The notes under the pieces: model-generated
What the model was told of the DNA's origin: nothing
What the model saw: only the letters and a program-made list of their open reading frames with translations
Databases searched by the model: none
Shown: one piece after another, positions 38,290 to 46,366 of the stretch
Numbering within the stretch: the first letter of the stretch is position 1
Layout: each line of letters begins with the position of its first letter
Origin: Anaerolinea sp.
GTDB lineage: Bacteria; Chloroflexota; Anaerolineae; Anaerolineales; Anaerolineaceae
Direction: 5' to 3'
Assembly (NCBI GenBank): GCA_020725865.1
Contig: DYEC01000011.1
Coordinates: 230,022 to 294,021 of the forward strand
DNA length: 64,000 bases
Translations under genes and position numbers: made by a program

Positions 38290-39279
38290 CTAAAGCTTCA
38301 CCGGCTGTCCGGTTCGCACCGATTCGTAAGCTGCAGCGACCACCTCCACCGCTTTCAAGCCGTCCACGCCGGTCACTTTTGGCGGTCGCTGTTTACGGAT
38401 AGCATCCACAAAGTCATTGATCATACCCTGATTTGCATCCGAACCCCAGTAATACCATGCCGGGCGCTGAATTTCATGGCTGAACACGGTCAGGTTTTGC
38501 TTGAAAGCATCCACCAGTACCGCCCCGCGCTCGGTGATCAATTCAAAGGACAATCCGCCCCACGAAGGCCAGTACGGCGGGCGCGACCAGGAACAGTCAA
38601 TGCTGGCAAAGACGCCATTAGCAAAGGTCAGCATGACCATTCCGCCGGTTTCCACCTCTACCTCATCAGCATGGAAGATTTTATTAGACTGAGCGTAAAC
38701 TTCTACCACCTCGCTCTGCAGATACCAGCGCAGGATATCCGCCAGATGCACCGTATGATCGGCAATGGCACCGCCGCCTGCCAGCTTGGGATCCACAAAC
38801 CAAGCGCGGTGGCGGGCAGGCAGTTCGCCCTGGTTACTGGATTTGACGGCAAAGACGCGCCCCAGTTCACCGGCATCCAACCGTGCCTTGACCTCGCGCA
38901 CCGGCGCACTAAAGCGCATCGGGAAGGCAGTCATCAACAAGACGCCGGCTTTTTCGCAGGCTTCTACGATGGCACGTGCATCCTCGACGGTGGTTGCCAG
39001 CGGTTTTTCGCATAGGATATGCACCTTTGCTGCCGCTGCCATCTCTACCAGCGAACGGTGATTGTTGTTTTCCGAGCAAATGACTACGCCGTCCGGTCTG
39101 GCGGCAAGCAGTTCTTCGTAACTGCGGAAATAATGAGCGTTGAAATGTTGTGCAAAATGCTGCCCGCGCTGTACGTCATCATCTGCCAGCCCGATCATCT
39201 CCACGCCGGGAACTGCACGCAGGTTTTGAATGTATGCTTCTGCATGAAGATGTGCAAAACTCAGGATGCCAATTTTCAT
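38290..39279 (-). CDS. Gfo/Idh/MocA-family oxidoreductase
   Basis: A 329-residue NAD(P)-dependent dehydrogenase of the glucose-fructose oxidoreductase / inositol dehydrogenase superfamily. The Rossmann start is short (KIGILSFAHLHAEAY), lacking the classical GxGxxG, so cofactor binding may be weaker or different. The catalytic-site motif ILCEKPLATTVEDAR is present and ADHTVHLADILRWYL carries the conserved His region. Its ATG overlaps the stop of the preceding oxidoreductase (ATGA). Likely oxidises or epimerises an imported sugar or inositol; the substrate is unknown. Confidence 0.88.
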   Translation of the reverse strand: MKIGILSFAHLHAEAYIQNLRAVPGVEMIGLADDDVQRGQHFAQHFNAHYFRSYEELLAARPDGVVICSENNNHRSLVEMAAAAKVHILCEKPLATTVEDARAIVEACEKAGVLLMTAFPMRFSAPVREVKARLDAGELGRVFAVKSSNQGELPARHRAWFVDPKLAGGGAIADHTVHLADILRWYLQSEVVEVYAQSNKIFHADEVEVETGGMVMLTFANGVFASIDCSWSRPPYWPSWGGLSFELITERGAVLVDAFKQNLTVFSHEIQRPAWYYWGSDANQGMINDFVDAIRKQRPPKVTGVDGLKAVEVVAAAYESVRTGQPVKL

Positions 39280-40286
39280 GATTGCACCTCCGCAAGAGGC
39301 TGTATAGAAACAGGTTGTCCGGTACGGGCAGATTCAATCGCCGCAAGCGAGATTTGCAATGCCGCCAGTCCATCCTCGGCGCTGACGCGCGGCACACATT
39401 CGCCACACAACGCGGCATAAAATTCTTTGATTTCCGTCGTGTAGGGGCTTTCATCCAGCGGGCTGGAAGGCAAGCCTACGTCCGGCGCATCGGCGCTGAT
39501 TTTTTGTAACAGCGTCTCGATGGGTGCTGTCGAAGATGAGTCAAAATCAATCATCCCGCCATCGCCGGAGATTTCAAAGCCGGTGCGGAAGGTCGGCGGG
39601 GGATATGCCCATGCGCCGGCGACATGCGTCAGCACCCCGCTACGGTGTTTCAGGATTACCAATCCGTAGTCCACCGGTAGCATACTGCCGTTTTGTGCAG
39701 TGATTTTTTTTGCATATACGCTTTCCACTTCTCCTGCCAGCCAGCGGGCATAATCAAAATCGTGAATCATCAAATCCAGCAGAATACCGCCCGATTTGCT
39801 CTCATCCAGAAACCAGTTGCCGACCGGCTTTTTGGGGCGAAAACTGCCCCGGTTGAGGCGGATAGTGCCTAGTTTGCCGATTTTACCTTGTTGTACCACT
39901 GCTCTCGCTAAAGCATATTCAGGGAAAAAACGCACCACGTGCGCCACGTACAATTTCACCCCGGCTTTACGGCAGGCGGCAATCATACGCTGACCGTCTT
40001 CTAACGTGCGTGCCAGCGGTTTTTCACAAATTACATGTTTGCCGGCTTCTGCCGCCTTTATGGTCATTTCAGCGTGCAGATGGGTAGGAGTGCAGATGTC
40101 CACCACATCCACTTCTTTTAGCATAGCCGCCAGGCTGGGAAAAACTTTGACCTGATAATGTTTTGCTATTGGTTCGGCTTCCTCGGTAGTTTCGGCAGTA
40201 AAACCGACTAGCTTGGCGCCGGTCTCCACCCATGCGGCGGCGTGCATGGCGCCCATAAAACCAACCCCGGCAACACCCACTCGCAT
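39276..40286 (-). CDS. Gfo/Idh/MocA-family oxidoreductase
   Basis: A second family member, 336 residues, with a full nucleotide-binding motif (VGVAGVGFMGAMHAAAW) and the catalytic-site segment VICEKPLARTLEDGQRM. GGILLDLMIHDFDYARWL carries the conserved D/H pair used in catalysis. AGGAGG precedes the ATG. The two adjacent oxidoreductases probably work in sequence, for example oxidation at one carbon and re-reduction or elimination at another, as seen in other glycoside pathways with paired Gfo/Idh/MocA enzymes. Confidence 0.92.
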   Translation of the reverse strand: MRVGVAGVGFMGAMHAAAWVETGAKLVGFTAETTEEAEPIAKHYQVKVFPSLAAMLKEVDVVDICTPTHLHAEMTIKAAEAGKHVICEKPLARTLEDGQRMIAACRKAGVKLYVAHVVRFFPEYALARAVVQQGKIGKLGTIRLNRGSFRPKKPVGNWFLDESKSGGILLDLMIHDFDYARWLAGEVESVYAKKITAQNGSMLPVDYGLVILKHRSGVLTHVAGAWAYPPPTFRTGFEISGDGGMIDFDSSSTAPIETLLQKISADAPDVGLPSSPLDESPYTTEIKEFYAALCGECVPRVSAEDGLAALQISLAAIESARTGQPVSIQPLAEVQS

Positions 40287-40307
40287 ATTAATATCCTCCT
40301 GTATAAA

Positions 40308-41177
40308 TTATTTAATTGCTCCGGCGGTAATACTGCGGATCATCTGACCGGAGAAAACAATGTAGAAGATCAGAATGGGCACCATCGCCAGTGTCAGCGA
40401 TGAGAGGACCGCGTTCCAGTCACTGACGAACTGCCCCAAAAACTGCTGTACACCCAGCGTAATGGTTGCAGTCTTGGCACTGGGTGAGATAATCAGCGGG
40501 AACCACAGGTCGTTCCAGATAGGGATCATGGTAAAGATACCGATCGCGCCCAGCGCAGGGCGTACCAGCGGCAATACCAGCATGAAGATACGGTACTCGC
40601 TGGCGCCGTCAATGCGCGCCGCGTCTTTCAGCTCGCGCGGCACCTGGCGCATAAACTGCGAAAGGATAAAAATGGTCAGCGGCAAGCCTTGAGCAATATA
40701 CACCAGTATCAAACCCGCCAGTGTGTTGACCAGATTCAGCCCCACCATCAGACGCAGAATTCCCACCGTACCAAGCCGGATTGGGATCATAATGCCGATA
40801 GAGAGGTACAATCCCAGCAAAGCATTGCCCGGAAAGCGGTATTCTGATAACGCATAAGCCGCCATTGCACCAATCAGTAAAATGAGAAGCAATGCCCCAA
40901 TAGTTACAATGGTACTATTGATAAAGTATTGGGCAAAATTGGCGCGCTTGGTGACAGTTTCGTAGCCGATCAGGCTGAAAGTCTGGGCATTAGGAAGTTC
41001 AAACGGAGCGCCAAAGATTGCTTTACGCGTCTTGAACGAGTTGATCAGGATCATAAAAATCGGAAAAAGGGCAAAGACGCTATAACCTGCAAGTACGAGA
41101 TGAGGCGCCAGACTGCCGAAAAACCGGCGCAGGCGGTAGGTAAACGTGGCAGTGCGGACAGGAGAAGAGTCGCTCAT
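40308..41177 (-). CDS. Carbohydrate ABC transporter permease, MalG type
   Basis: A 289-residue inner-membrane permease with six helices. The EAA loop that contacts the ATPase is RELKDAARIDGASEYRIFML. The N-terminus is short as in MalG/UgpE-type subunits. It follows the MalF-type partner by nine bases. No ATPase gene is nearby, so a shared MsmX/UgpC-type ATPase must power the transporter. Confidence 0.93.
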   Translation of the reverse strand: MSDSSPVRTATFTYRLRRFFGSLAPHLVLAGYSVFALFPIFMILINSFKTRKAIFGAPFELPNAQTFSLIGYETVTKRANFAQYFINSTIVTIGALLLILLIGAMAAYALSEYRFPGNALLGLYLSIGIMIPIRLGTVGILRLMVGLNLVNTLAGLILVYIAQGLPLTIFILSQFMRQVPRELKDAARIDGASEYRIFMLVLPLVRPALGAIGIFTMIPIWNDLWFPLIISPSAKTATITLGVQQFLGQFVSDWNAVLSSLTLAMVPILIFYIVFSGQMIRSITAGAIK

Positions 41178-41186
41178 CGCTGCACC

Positions 41187-42116
41187 TCACAGCTCGTAAG
41201 TGGTCACCCGGCGTTGCCAGAGGAACATATAAATCAATACGCCGGTCAGTATGATCAGGAACATCATTGCCGCAACCGTGGCACCCATTGCCGGGTTGCC
41301 AAGCTGCAACTGTTGTCCAAAGAAAGTTCGGTAAAAGAGGGTGCCCATGATATCGGTGGAAAATTCAGGACCGGCATTGGCACCCTTCATCGTGTAAATC
41401 AGGTCAAAGGCGTTGAAGTTGCCGACAAAGGTCAGGATGGCAACAATGCCCACAGTCGGCAGGATGAGCGGGAATTTGATATGCCAGAAAGAATGCCAGC
41501 GGCTGGCGCCGTCCACCGTTGCTGCTTCGATCAGTTCTTCGGGAATGCCAATCAATGCGGCATAGAAAAGGATCATCGGGATACCCACAAACTGCCAGAC
41601 CGAGATAAGCGAGACAGCAATCAGCGCCGACTCAGGTAGCCCAAGCCAGGGTTTGAATAGCGACCCCAATCCCACCATCTTCATTAAACCTTCAGTTACA
41701 CCCCACAGCGGATTGAGAATCAATTGCCAGATGAAACCAATGATCACTACCGAAAGCACTGTGGGCATAAAGAGAATGGTGCGGTAAAAATTGCGTCCGC
41801 GTCCTCCGCCCGCCAGCAGCGCAGCCAGTAGTAGTCCAATCGGGTTCTGCACCAGCATGTGAATGGCAAAGAAGACAAAGTTATTTTTCAAAGCCCCCCA
41901 GAAGCGCGGCGCATAGGTCGAGTCGGTGAATAGTTTGACATAATTCTGAAAGCCGACAAAAAACTCTTTGTTATCCGGAGTGAAGCCGAAAAAACTCAGT
42001 CGTAGCGAGTTGAGAAGGGGAAAAACCATAAAAACAGAATAAATAATAACGGCCGGAGCGAGGAAAACAACGATATGCCAGGGAAAAACTTTCTTACGGC
42101 GAATCGCTTGGCTCAT
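41187..42116 (-). CDS. Carbohydrate ABC transporter permease, MalF/UgpA type
   Basis: A 309-residue permease of six helices. The EAA loop is EELIEAATVDGASRWHSFWH, followed by KFPLILPTVG. The N-terminal helix (WHIVVFLAPAVIIYSVFMVF) is typical of UgpA-like subunits. It forms the heterodimeric channel with the MalG-type protein encoded next. GGAGA precedes the ATG. Confidence 0.93.
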   Translation of the reverse strand: MSQAIRRKKVFPWHIVVFLAPAVIIYSVFMVFPLLNSLRLSFFGFTPDNKEFFVGFQNYVKLFTDSTYAPRFWGALKNNFVFFAIHMLVQNPIGLLLAALLAGGGRGRNFYRTILFMPTVLSVVIIGFIWQLILNPLWGVTEGLMKMVGLGSLFKPWLGLPESALIAVSLISVWQFVGIPMILFYAALIGIPEELIEAATVDGASRWHSFWHIKFPLILPTVGIVAILTFVGNFNAFDLIYTMKGANAGPEFSTDIMGTLFYRTFFGQQLQLGNPAMGATVAAMMFLIILTGVLIYMFLWQRRVTTYEL

Positions 42117-42187
42117 AGCGCGGGTCTCCCGTTTAGTAAAAATAATGGGGGTAAAAAACTGATAAAAAAATTATACCTTAATGTGCA

Positions 42188-42282
42188 AGGGGCGCACCCT
42201 TTGGTGATATTGCTGGCAAGAGAAGTGCGCCCCTGCGGATGGAGCTGTCGGATTCAATGAGATCGGCATGGGGACGGCTCCA
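42188..42282 (-). repeat. Two successive hairpins after the binding-protein gene
   Basis: TGGAGCTGTC (42240-42249) pairs with GACGGCTCCA (42273-42282), one G-U pair. AGGGGCGCAC (42188-42197) pairs perfectly with GTGCGCCCCT (42225-42234). Both lie in the 181-base gap before the permease genes; a T7 run lies further on in the transcript. Such structures between binding-protein and permease genes usually raise the amount of binding-protein mRNA relative to the permeases. Confidence 0.65.
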
Positions 42283-42297
42283 TTTTATCGATTTGAT

Positions 42298-43641
42298 TTA
42301 CTTTGGTTTATACCACTTATCCAAACCATCCTGAATCTCTTTGGCAGCCTGTTCGGGGGTCATTGTACCATTGATGACCGCAGCGCTGACACGCCAGAGT
42401 TCATTCTCCAGGTTCGGCTCGCCGCGCGAGAGAATCTGGTAAGAGTTGCGGATAGTGGACTTGCACTGACCGCGCCAGCTCACAAATTCCTGCGCCAGCG
42501 GGTCTTTCAGAGTAACCGGTTCATTGGAGAGTGAGAAGAAACCGGGCAGTGCATTGGAATACAGTTCGGCGAATTCTTTAGAAGCAACCCAGGATAGGAA
42601 GGTCTTGGCTTCTTCGGGATGCTTGGTAGCAGCGTTCATGCCCAGAGCAATATCGGTGTGGTCGCTGATGTAGCACTGGTCGCCCTTGTTTTCCACGGGC
42701 GGCTTGAAGACGCCCATCTCAAAGGTTGCTTGTTGTTCGAACAGGGCAATTTCCCATGAACCGGTCGGATAGATGGCGGCTTTGCCAAGCGTGAAGAGCG
42801 ACTGAGCATCCGGATATTTGACCGCTTCAAAGCCGGGCGGCAGATAATCACGCCAGGCAGCCAGTTCCCGCCAGGTCTTGACGTAGGGTTCATCGGTGTA
42901 TTTGGCGGTGCCTTTGATCAGCGCCAGACGGCCTTCCTCACCCTTCCAGTTGTTGGGACCAATGTTCTGGAAGCCCATCGTGGCGGCTTCCCACATATCG
43001 GCGGTGCCCATGCCCAGCGGGATGTAGGTGCCATCTGCTTTGATAGCATCCAGCACTGCCTTGAATTCCGCTTTGGTTTCCGGGGGTTTCAAGCCGAGTT
43101 TGTCAAAGGCTTCTTTGTTGTAGAAGAAACCGTGAATGACCGACGCCATTGGAACACAGAAGACGGTCTTGCCGTCATCAGTGATCCAGGCACTCTTAGC
43201 AACGTCACCGAAGTTCTCCATGCCGGGCAGGTCATTCAGTGGTGCCAGATAGCCCTTCTCGAACAGCTTGAGCGAGGCATCGAAGGGGCGGCAGGTAATC
43301 AGGTCACCGGCGGTACCGCCTTCCAGCTTGGTGTTGAGGACGCCATTGTATTCCGCCGGAGCGGTGGGGGCAAAGACGACATGGATGTTGGGATGCTTGG
43401 CTTCAAAGGCGGGGATAATGGTATCCTGCCAGATGGTCAGGTCGTCATTGCGCCAGCTCTCGATGGTCAGGGTGACCTTCTCTTCAGCCGGCTGAGCGGG
43501 CTGCTCGGGGGCTTTGGTGGGTTCAGCGGCAGCAGGGGGCTGTGTGGCTTCTTCAGCCGGTGCCGGTGTTGCGGCCGGCGCACAGGCTGCCAACAGCATG
43601 ACCACCACCAACAACAGTGCGAATATAGAATACTTGCGCAT
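42298..43641 (-). CDS. Extracellular sugar-binding lipoprotein (ABC transporter)
   Basis: A lipoprotein signal peptide (ALLLVVVMLLAACAPAATP, lipobox LAAC) is followed by a Pro/Glu/Ala linker and a family-1-type solute-binding fold: ESWRNDDLTIWQDTIIPAFE, EAKHPNIHVVF, FFYNKEAFDKLGLKPPETKAE, ATKHPEEAKTFLSWVASKEF. It captures a sugar or glycoside outside the membrane and delivers it to the two permeases encoded next. AAGGAGAAGG precedes the ATG. It is the first gene of the minus arm of the locus. Confidence 0.94.
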   Translation of the reverse strand: MRKYSIFALLLVVVMLLAACAPAATPAPAEEATQPPAAAEPTKAPEQPAQPAEEKVTLTIESWRNDDLTIWQDTIIPAFEAKHPNIHVVFAPTAPAEYNGVLNTKLEGGTAGDLITCRPFDASLKLFEKGYLAPLNDLPGMENFGDVAKSAWITDDGKTVFCVPMASVIHGFFYNKEAFDKLGLKPPETKAEFKAVLDAIKADGTYIPLGMGTADMWEAATMGFQNIGPNNWKGEEGRLALIKGTAKYTDEPYVKTWRELAAWRDYLPPGFEAVKYPDAQSLFTLGKAAIYPTGSWEIALFEQQATFEMGVFKPPVENKGDQCYISDHTDIALGMNAATKHPEEAKTFLSWVASKEFAELYSNALPGFFSLSNEPVTLKDPLAQEFVSWRGQCKSTIRNSYQILSRGEPNLENELWRVSAAVINGTMTPEQAAKEIQDGLDKWYKPK

Positions 43642-44010
43642 GTCCTTCTCCTTCTTTATTATGGATTTGAAACAGAGTTTACTAGTTACGTTTGGGTGCG
43701 GACTGAAATAGTTTCGCGGACATCACCTCCTTTTTAACTAAAAAGAAAAACTAACCTCAAAACCACATAGGCGTTTTAGGGAAAAGAAAATTCGTCTTTT
43801 TCCACAGCCAGTGATTGGAAGTGATTGTGTGGTCGCTGGTCATTCGATCCGATAGTTTTGTGGTGAAAAGATCAAAACAGAAGGGGATGGTTGCGATGAT
43901 AACGGATGCTTGACAATTTTTTCAACCCTATTATACTATACTTTGTTAGTTAAGTAACCTTACAAACTTAAGAAATTTTAAACAATTGTATCCTTTCTGT
44001 AGCAGAAATC
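43642..44010. promoter_or_regulatory. Divergent control region of the sugar locus
   Basis: This 369-base region separates the transport arm from the ROK regulator. It contains the regulator promoter and an inverted repeat (listed next). On the minus strand it has a perfect AAGGAGGTGA (43732-43723), complementary to the 16S anti-Shine-Dalgarno, about 80 bases before the binding-protein start. That sequence is followed without spacing by a 13-codon frame (43723-43682). I see no convincing minus-strand -35/-10 pair. Confidence 0.5.
43910..43971 (+). promoter_or_regulatory. Promoter and probable ROK operator
   Basis: TTGACA (43910-43915) and TATACT (43932-43937) are 16 bases apart. Just downstream TTAAGT (43950-43955) and ACTTAA (43966-43971) form an inverted repeat of 22 bp in AT-rich DNA, over the expected first transcribed bases. 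This is the expected size and place for a NagC/XylR-type ROK repressor site, so autorepression is likely. Confidence 0.55.
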
Positions 44011-45198
44011 ATGAAAAAAGCCACCCATGCGCAGACCAGGCAGCATAATTTGCGGCTGATTCTGCGCCTGATTTATGAGTATACCCCCATCAGTCGAGCG
44101 GAGATTGCCCGTCGTAGCAAGTTAACCCCTCCCACTGTGTCCGATCTGGTCGAAGAGCTAATTGCCGATGGGTTGGTCAGCGAACAGGGTTTTGGTCCTT
44201 CTCGGGGCGGCAAACGTCCAACCCTGTTGGCTTTCAACGACACGGCTTCTGTGATGATCGGGTTGGACCTTTCAGATGAGCTTTTCCGCGGCGCGTTGAT
44301 TGATCTGCGCGGCCGCATTCTCAAACAAATCGTGCTACCGCTGGAAGGCCGCATTGGTGGGGCAGCCGTTGAGCTGGTCAAAATGCTGGTTCGCCGACTT
44401 GTTTCACTGAGCAATCGTCCATTGGTGGGGATCGGTGTTGCCAGTCAGGGGGTGGTGGACTATCATCAGGGCTATGTGATTCAGGCAGTACGCCTGAACT
44501 GGCGTCATGTGCCGCTAAAGCAAATCCTGGAAGATGATTTTGGCTTGCCTGTAGTGGTGGCAAACGATAGCGATGCGGCGGCGTTAGCCGAATTTGCCTT
44601 TTGTCAGAAAAGTCAGGTCCGCAGCTTGGTGCTGATCAAAGTGGGTGATGGTGTCAGTGCAGGTATCTTGTTGGATGGTAAACTGCAGTTTGGCGACAGT
44701 TATGGTGCGGGCGAGATTGGTCACGTGGTGGTTGAGCCGGAAGGTGAGCTTTGCCGTTGTGGGCATCGCGGTTGTTTAGAAACGGTTGCCACCAGACGGG
44801 TCTTGTTACAACAGGCGCGGCAGATTTTCAACCAGCGTCCTGATTCACTGATCGTTCAGCGTGCGGCAAGCGCCGATCAATTGACACTAGAAGATGTGCG
44901 TTTCGCCTTTCAACAGCGTGATCCTTATATCACCTCAATACTGGAACGCATCGGCGGCTATTTGGGACACGAGCTGGCGGCGCTTGTTTGCTTACTAAAT
45001 GTCCATCATATTTACATAGCTGGGCATCTGGCGGCTTTTGGTGATGGTTTTGTACGAATAATTCGTTCTAAGTTGAATGAACATTGTCTGGAAACTTTAG
45101 CAAACCAGACACTTGTAGAGATTTGTAGCCGACCCGAAGAGATCACTTTGCTGGGCGGGGCGGCTTTTTTGTTACGCGAGAAGTTGGGACTGGTCTAA
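44011..45198 (+). CDS. ROK-family transcriptional repressor
   Basis: A 395-residue NagC/XylR-type regulator. The N-terminal winged helix-turn-helix is visible (TPISRAEIARRSKLTPPTVS, then DLVEELIADGLV). The ROK sugar-binding fold follows, with GIGVASQGVVD, VVANDSDAAALAEFAF and the zinc motif CRCGHRGCLE. It should sense a sugar or phosphosugar and release DNA. It is transcribed away from the transporter genes and in front of three enzyme genes, so it probably controls the whole locus. Confidence 0.93.
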   Translation: MKKATHAQTRQHNLRLILRLIYEYTPISRAEIARRSKLTPPTVSDLVEELIADGLVSEQGFGPSRGGKRPTLLAFNDTASVMIGLDLSDELFRGALIDLRGRILKQIVLPLEGRIGGAAVELVKMLVRRLVSLSNRPLVGIGVASQGVVDYHQGYVIQAVRLNWRHVPLKQILEDDFGLPVVVANDSDAAALAEFAFCQKSQVRSLVLIKVGDGVSAGILLDGKLQFGDSYGAGEIGHVVVEPEGELCRCGHRGCLETVATRRVLLQQARQIFNQRPDSLIVQRAASADQLTLEDVRFAFQQRDPYITSILERIGGYLGHELAALVCLLNVHHIYIAGHLAAFGDGFVRIIRSKLNEHCLETLANQTLVEICSRPEEITLLGGAAFLLREKLGLV

Positions 45199-45210
45199 AA
45201 GGTGGCGCAC

Positions 45211-46350
45211 ATGAATCGGCGTGAGCGTCTTTTGGCAACTTTGAGAGGTCAACCTGTGGACCGCCCGCCGTTTTGTTTTTATGAATTGAACGGCCTGGAC
45301 GAACGCCCGGAGGTAGACGACCCCTATAACATCTATACGCACCCTTCATGGGCGCCACTGATTGAGCTGACACGCCAGAAAACCGACCGCATTGTGATGC
45401 GCAGTCTGTCCTTTACCGGTGCACCGCCCACCCCGTTAGATGAACGCACCACGATTGAGCAATGGACAAATGAAAAGGGTAGTCTCTTTACCCGTCGCAC
45501 AGTGCGTGCCGGTAAACGTCTGTTGACCGAAATCACCCGCCGTGACCGGGACGTTAACACCATCTGGACGGTGGAACACCTCTTTAAGGACACCGCCGAC
45601 TTGCAAGCTTTTCTGGAAATTCCGCCGCAGGAGTACATCGGCGAACCGGAAGTCTCCGCCGTGCTGGAAGCCGAGCAAATGCTGGGAGATACCGGTATTG
45701 TTATGCTAGATACGCCCGACCCACTTTGTGAAGCCGCACAATTATTTGACATGGCTAATTACACGGTGATCGCCTTCCATGAGCCAGTATTATTCACCCG
45801 CCTGCTGGACTGGTTTGCTGGTCCGCTTTACCGTAAAATCGAAGCGCTGGCTGAGTGCTTACCTGGTCATCTGTGGCGCATTTACGGACCGGAATATGCC
45901 TCCCCGCCGTATTTGCCACCGCGCCTGTTTAGAGCCTATGTGGTGGCTTATGACACACCCATCGTTCACACTATCCAGCGTTTCGGAGGTTATGCGCGCA
46001 TTCATTCGCATGGGCGGTTAAAATTGATCCTTGATGACATCATTTCAACCGGTTGCGACGCGCTCGATCCGATTGAACCCCCGCCGCAGGGTGACGTCAG
46101 CCTGGCATATGTCCGCCAGCGTTATGGTGAACAGCTTGTGTTGTTTGGCAATTTGGAAGCCAGCGATATTGAAACTCTGCCGCCGGCGCGGTTCCGTGAG
46201 AAAGTTCGCACCGCATTGCGGGAAGGAACCTCCGGCAACGGACGCGGGTTTGTGCTGATGCCCTCCGCCTGTCCCTACGGGCGCGTTCTGTCACCGCGGG
46301 CGCTGGAAAATTATCGGGTGATTGTCGAGGAAGTTGAGAATTTTTCTTGA
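45211..46350 (+). CDS. UroD-family protein (URO-D/methyltransferase fold)
   Basis: A 379-residue protein of the uroporphyrinogen decarboxylase superfamily: the opening NRRERLLATLRGQPVDRPPF, the middle HSHGRLKLILDDIISTGCDA and LDPIEPPPQGDV are typical of the COG0407 branch. This branch includes corrinoid methyltransferases and many proteins in sugar gene clusters with no proven activity; a role in haem synthesis is unlikely here. An H-x-H element (HSHGR) may bind metal. The ATG at 45211 has AAGGTGG upstream and starts 13 bases after the regulator gene. Confidence 0.85.
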   Translation: MNRRERLLATLRGQPVDRPPFCFYELNGLDERPEVDDPYNIYTHPSWAPLIELTRQKTDRIVMRSLSFTGAPPTPLDERTTIEQWTNEKGSLFTRRTVRAGKRLLTEITRRDRDVNTIWTVEHLFKDTADLQAFLEIPPQEYIGEPEVSAVLEAEQMLGDTGIVMLDTPDPLCEAAQLFDMANYTVIAFHEPVLFTRLLDWFAGPLYRKIEALAECLPGHLWRIYGPEYASPPYLPPRLFRAYVVAYDTPIVHTIQRFGGYARIHSHGRLKLILDDIISTGCDALDPIEPPPQGDVSLAYVRQRYGEQLVLFGNLEASDIETLPPARFREKVRTALREGTSGNGRGFVLMPSACPYGRVLSPRALENYRVIVEEVENFS

Positions 46351-46366
46351 ATAATCAGAGGTAAGG

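Noticed and set aside
43682..43723. 13-codon leader-peptide gene
   Set aside because: Its ATG overlaps the ribosome binding sequence, so normal initiation is unlikely; kept only as an observation.
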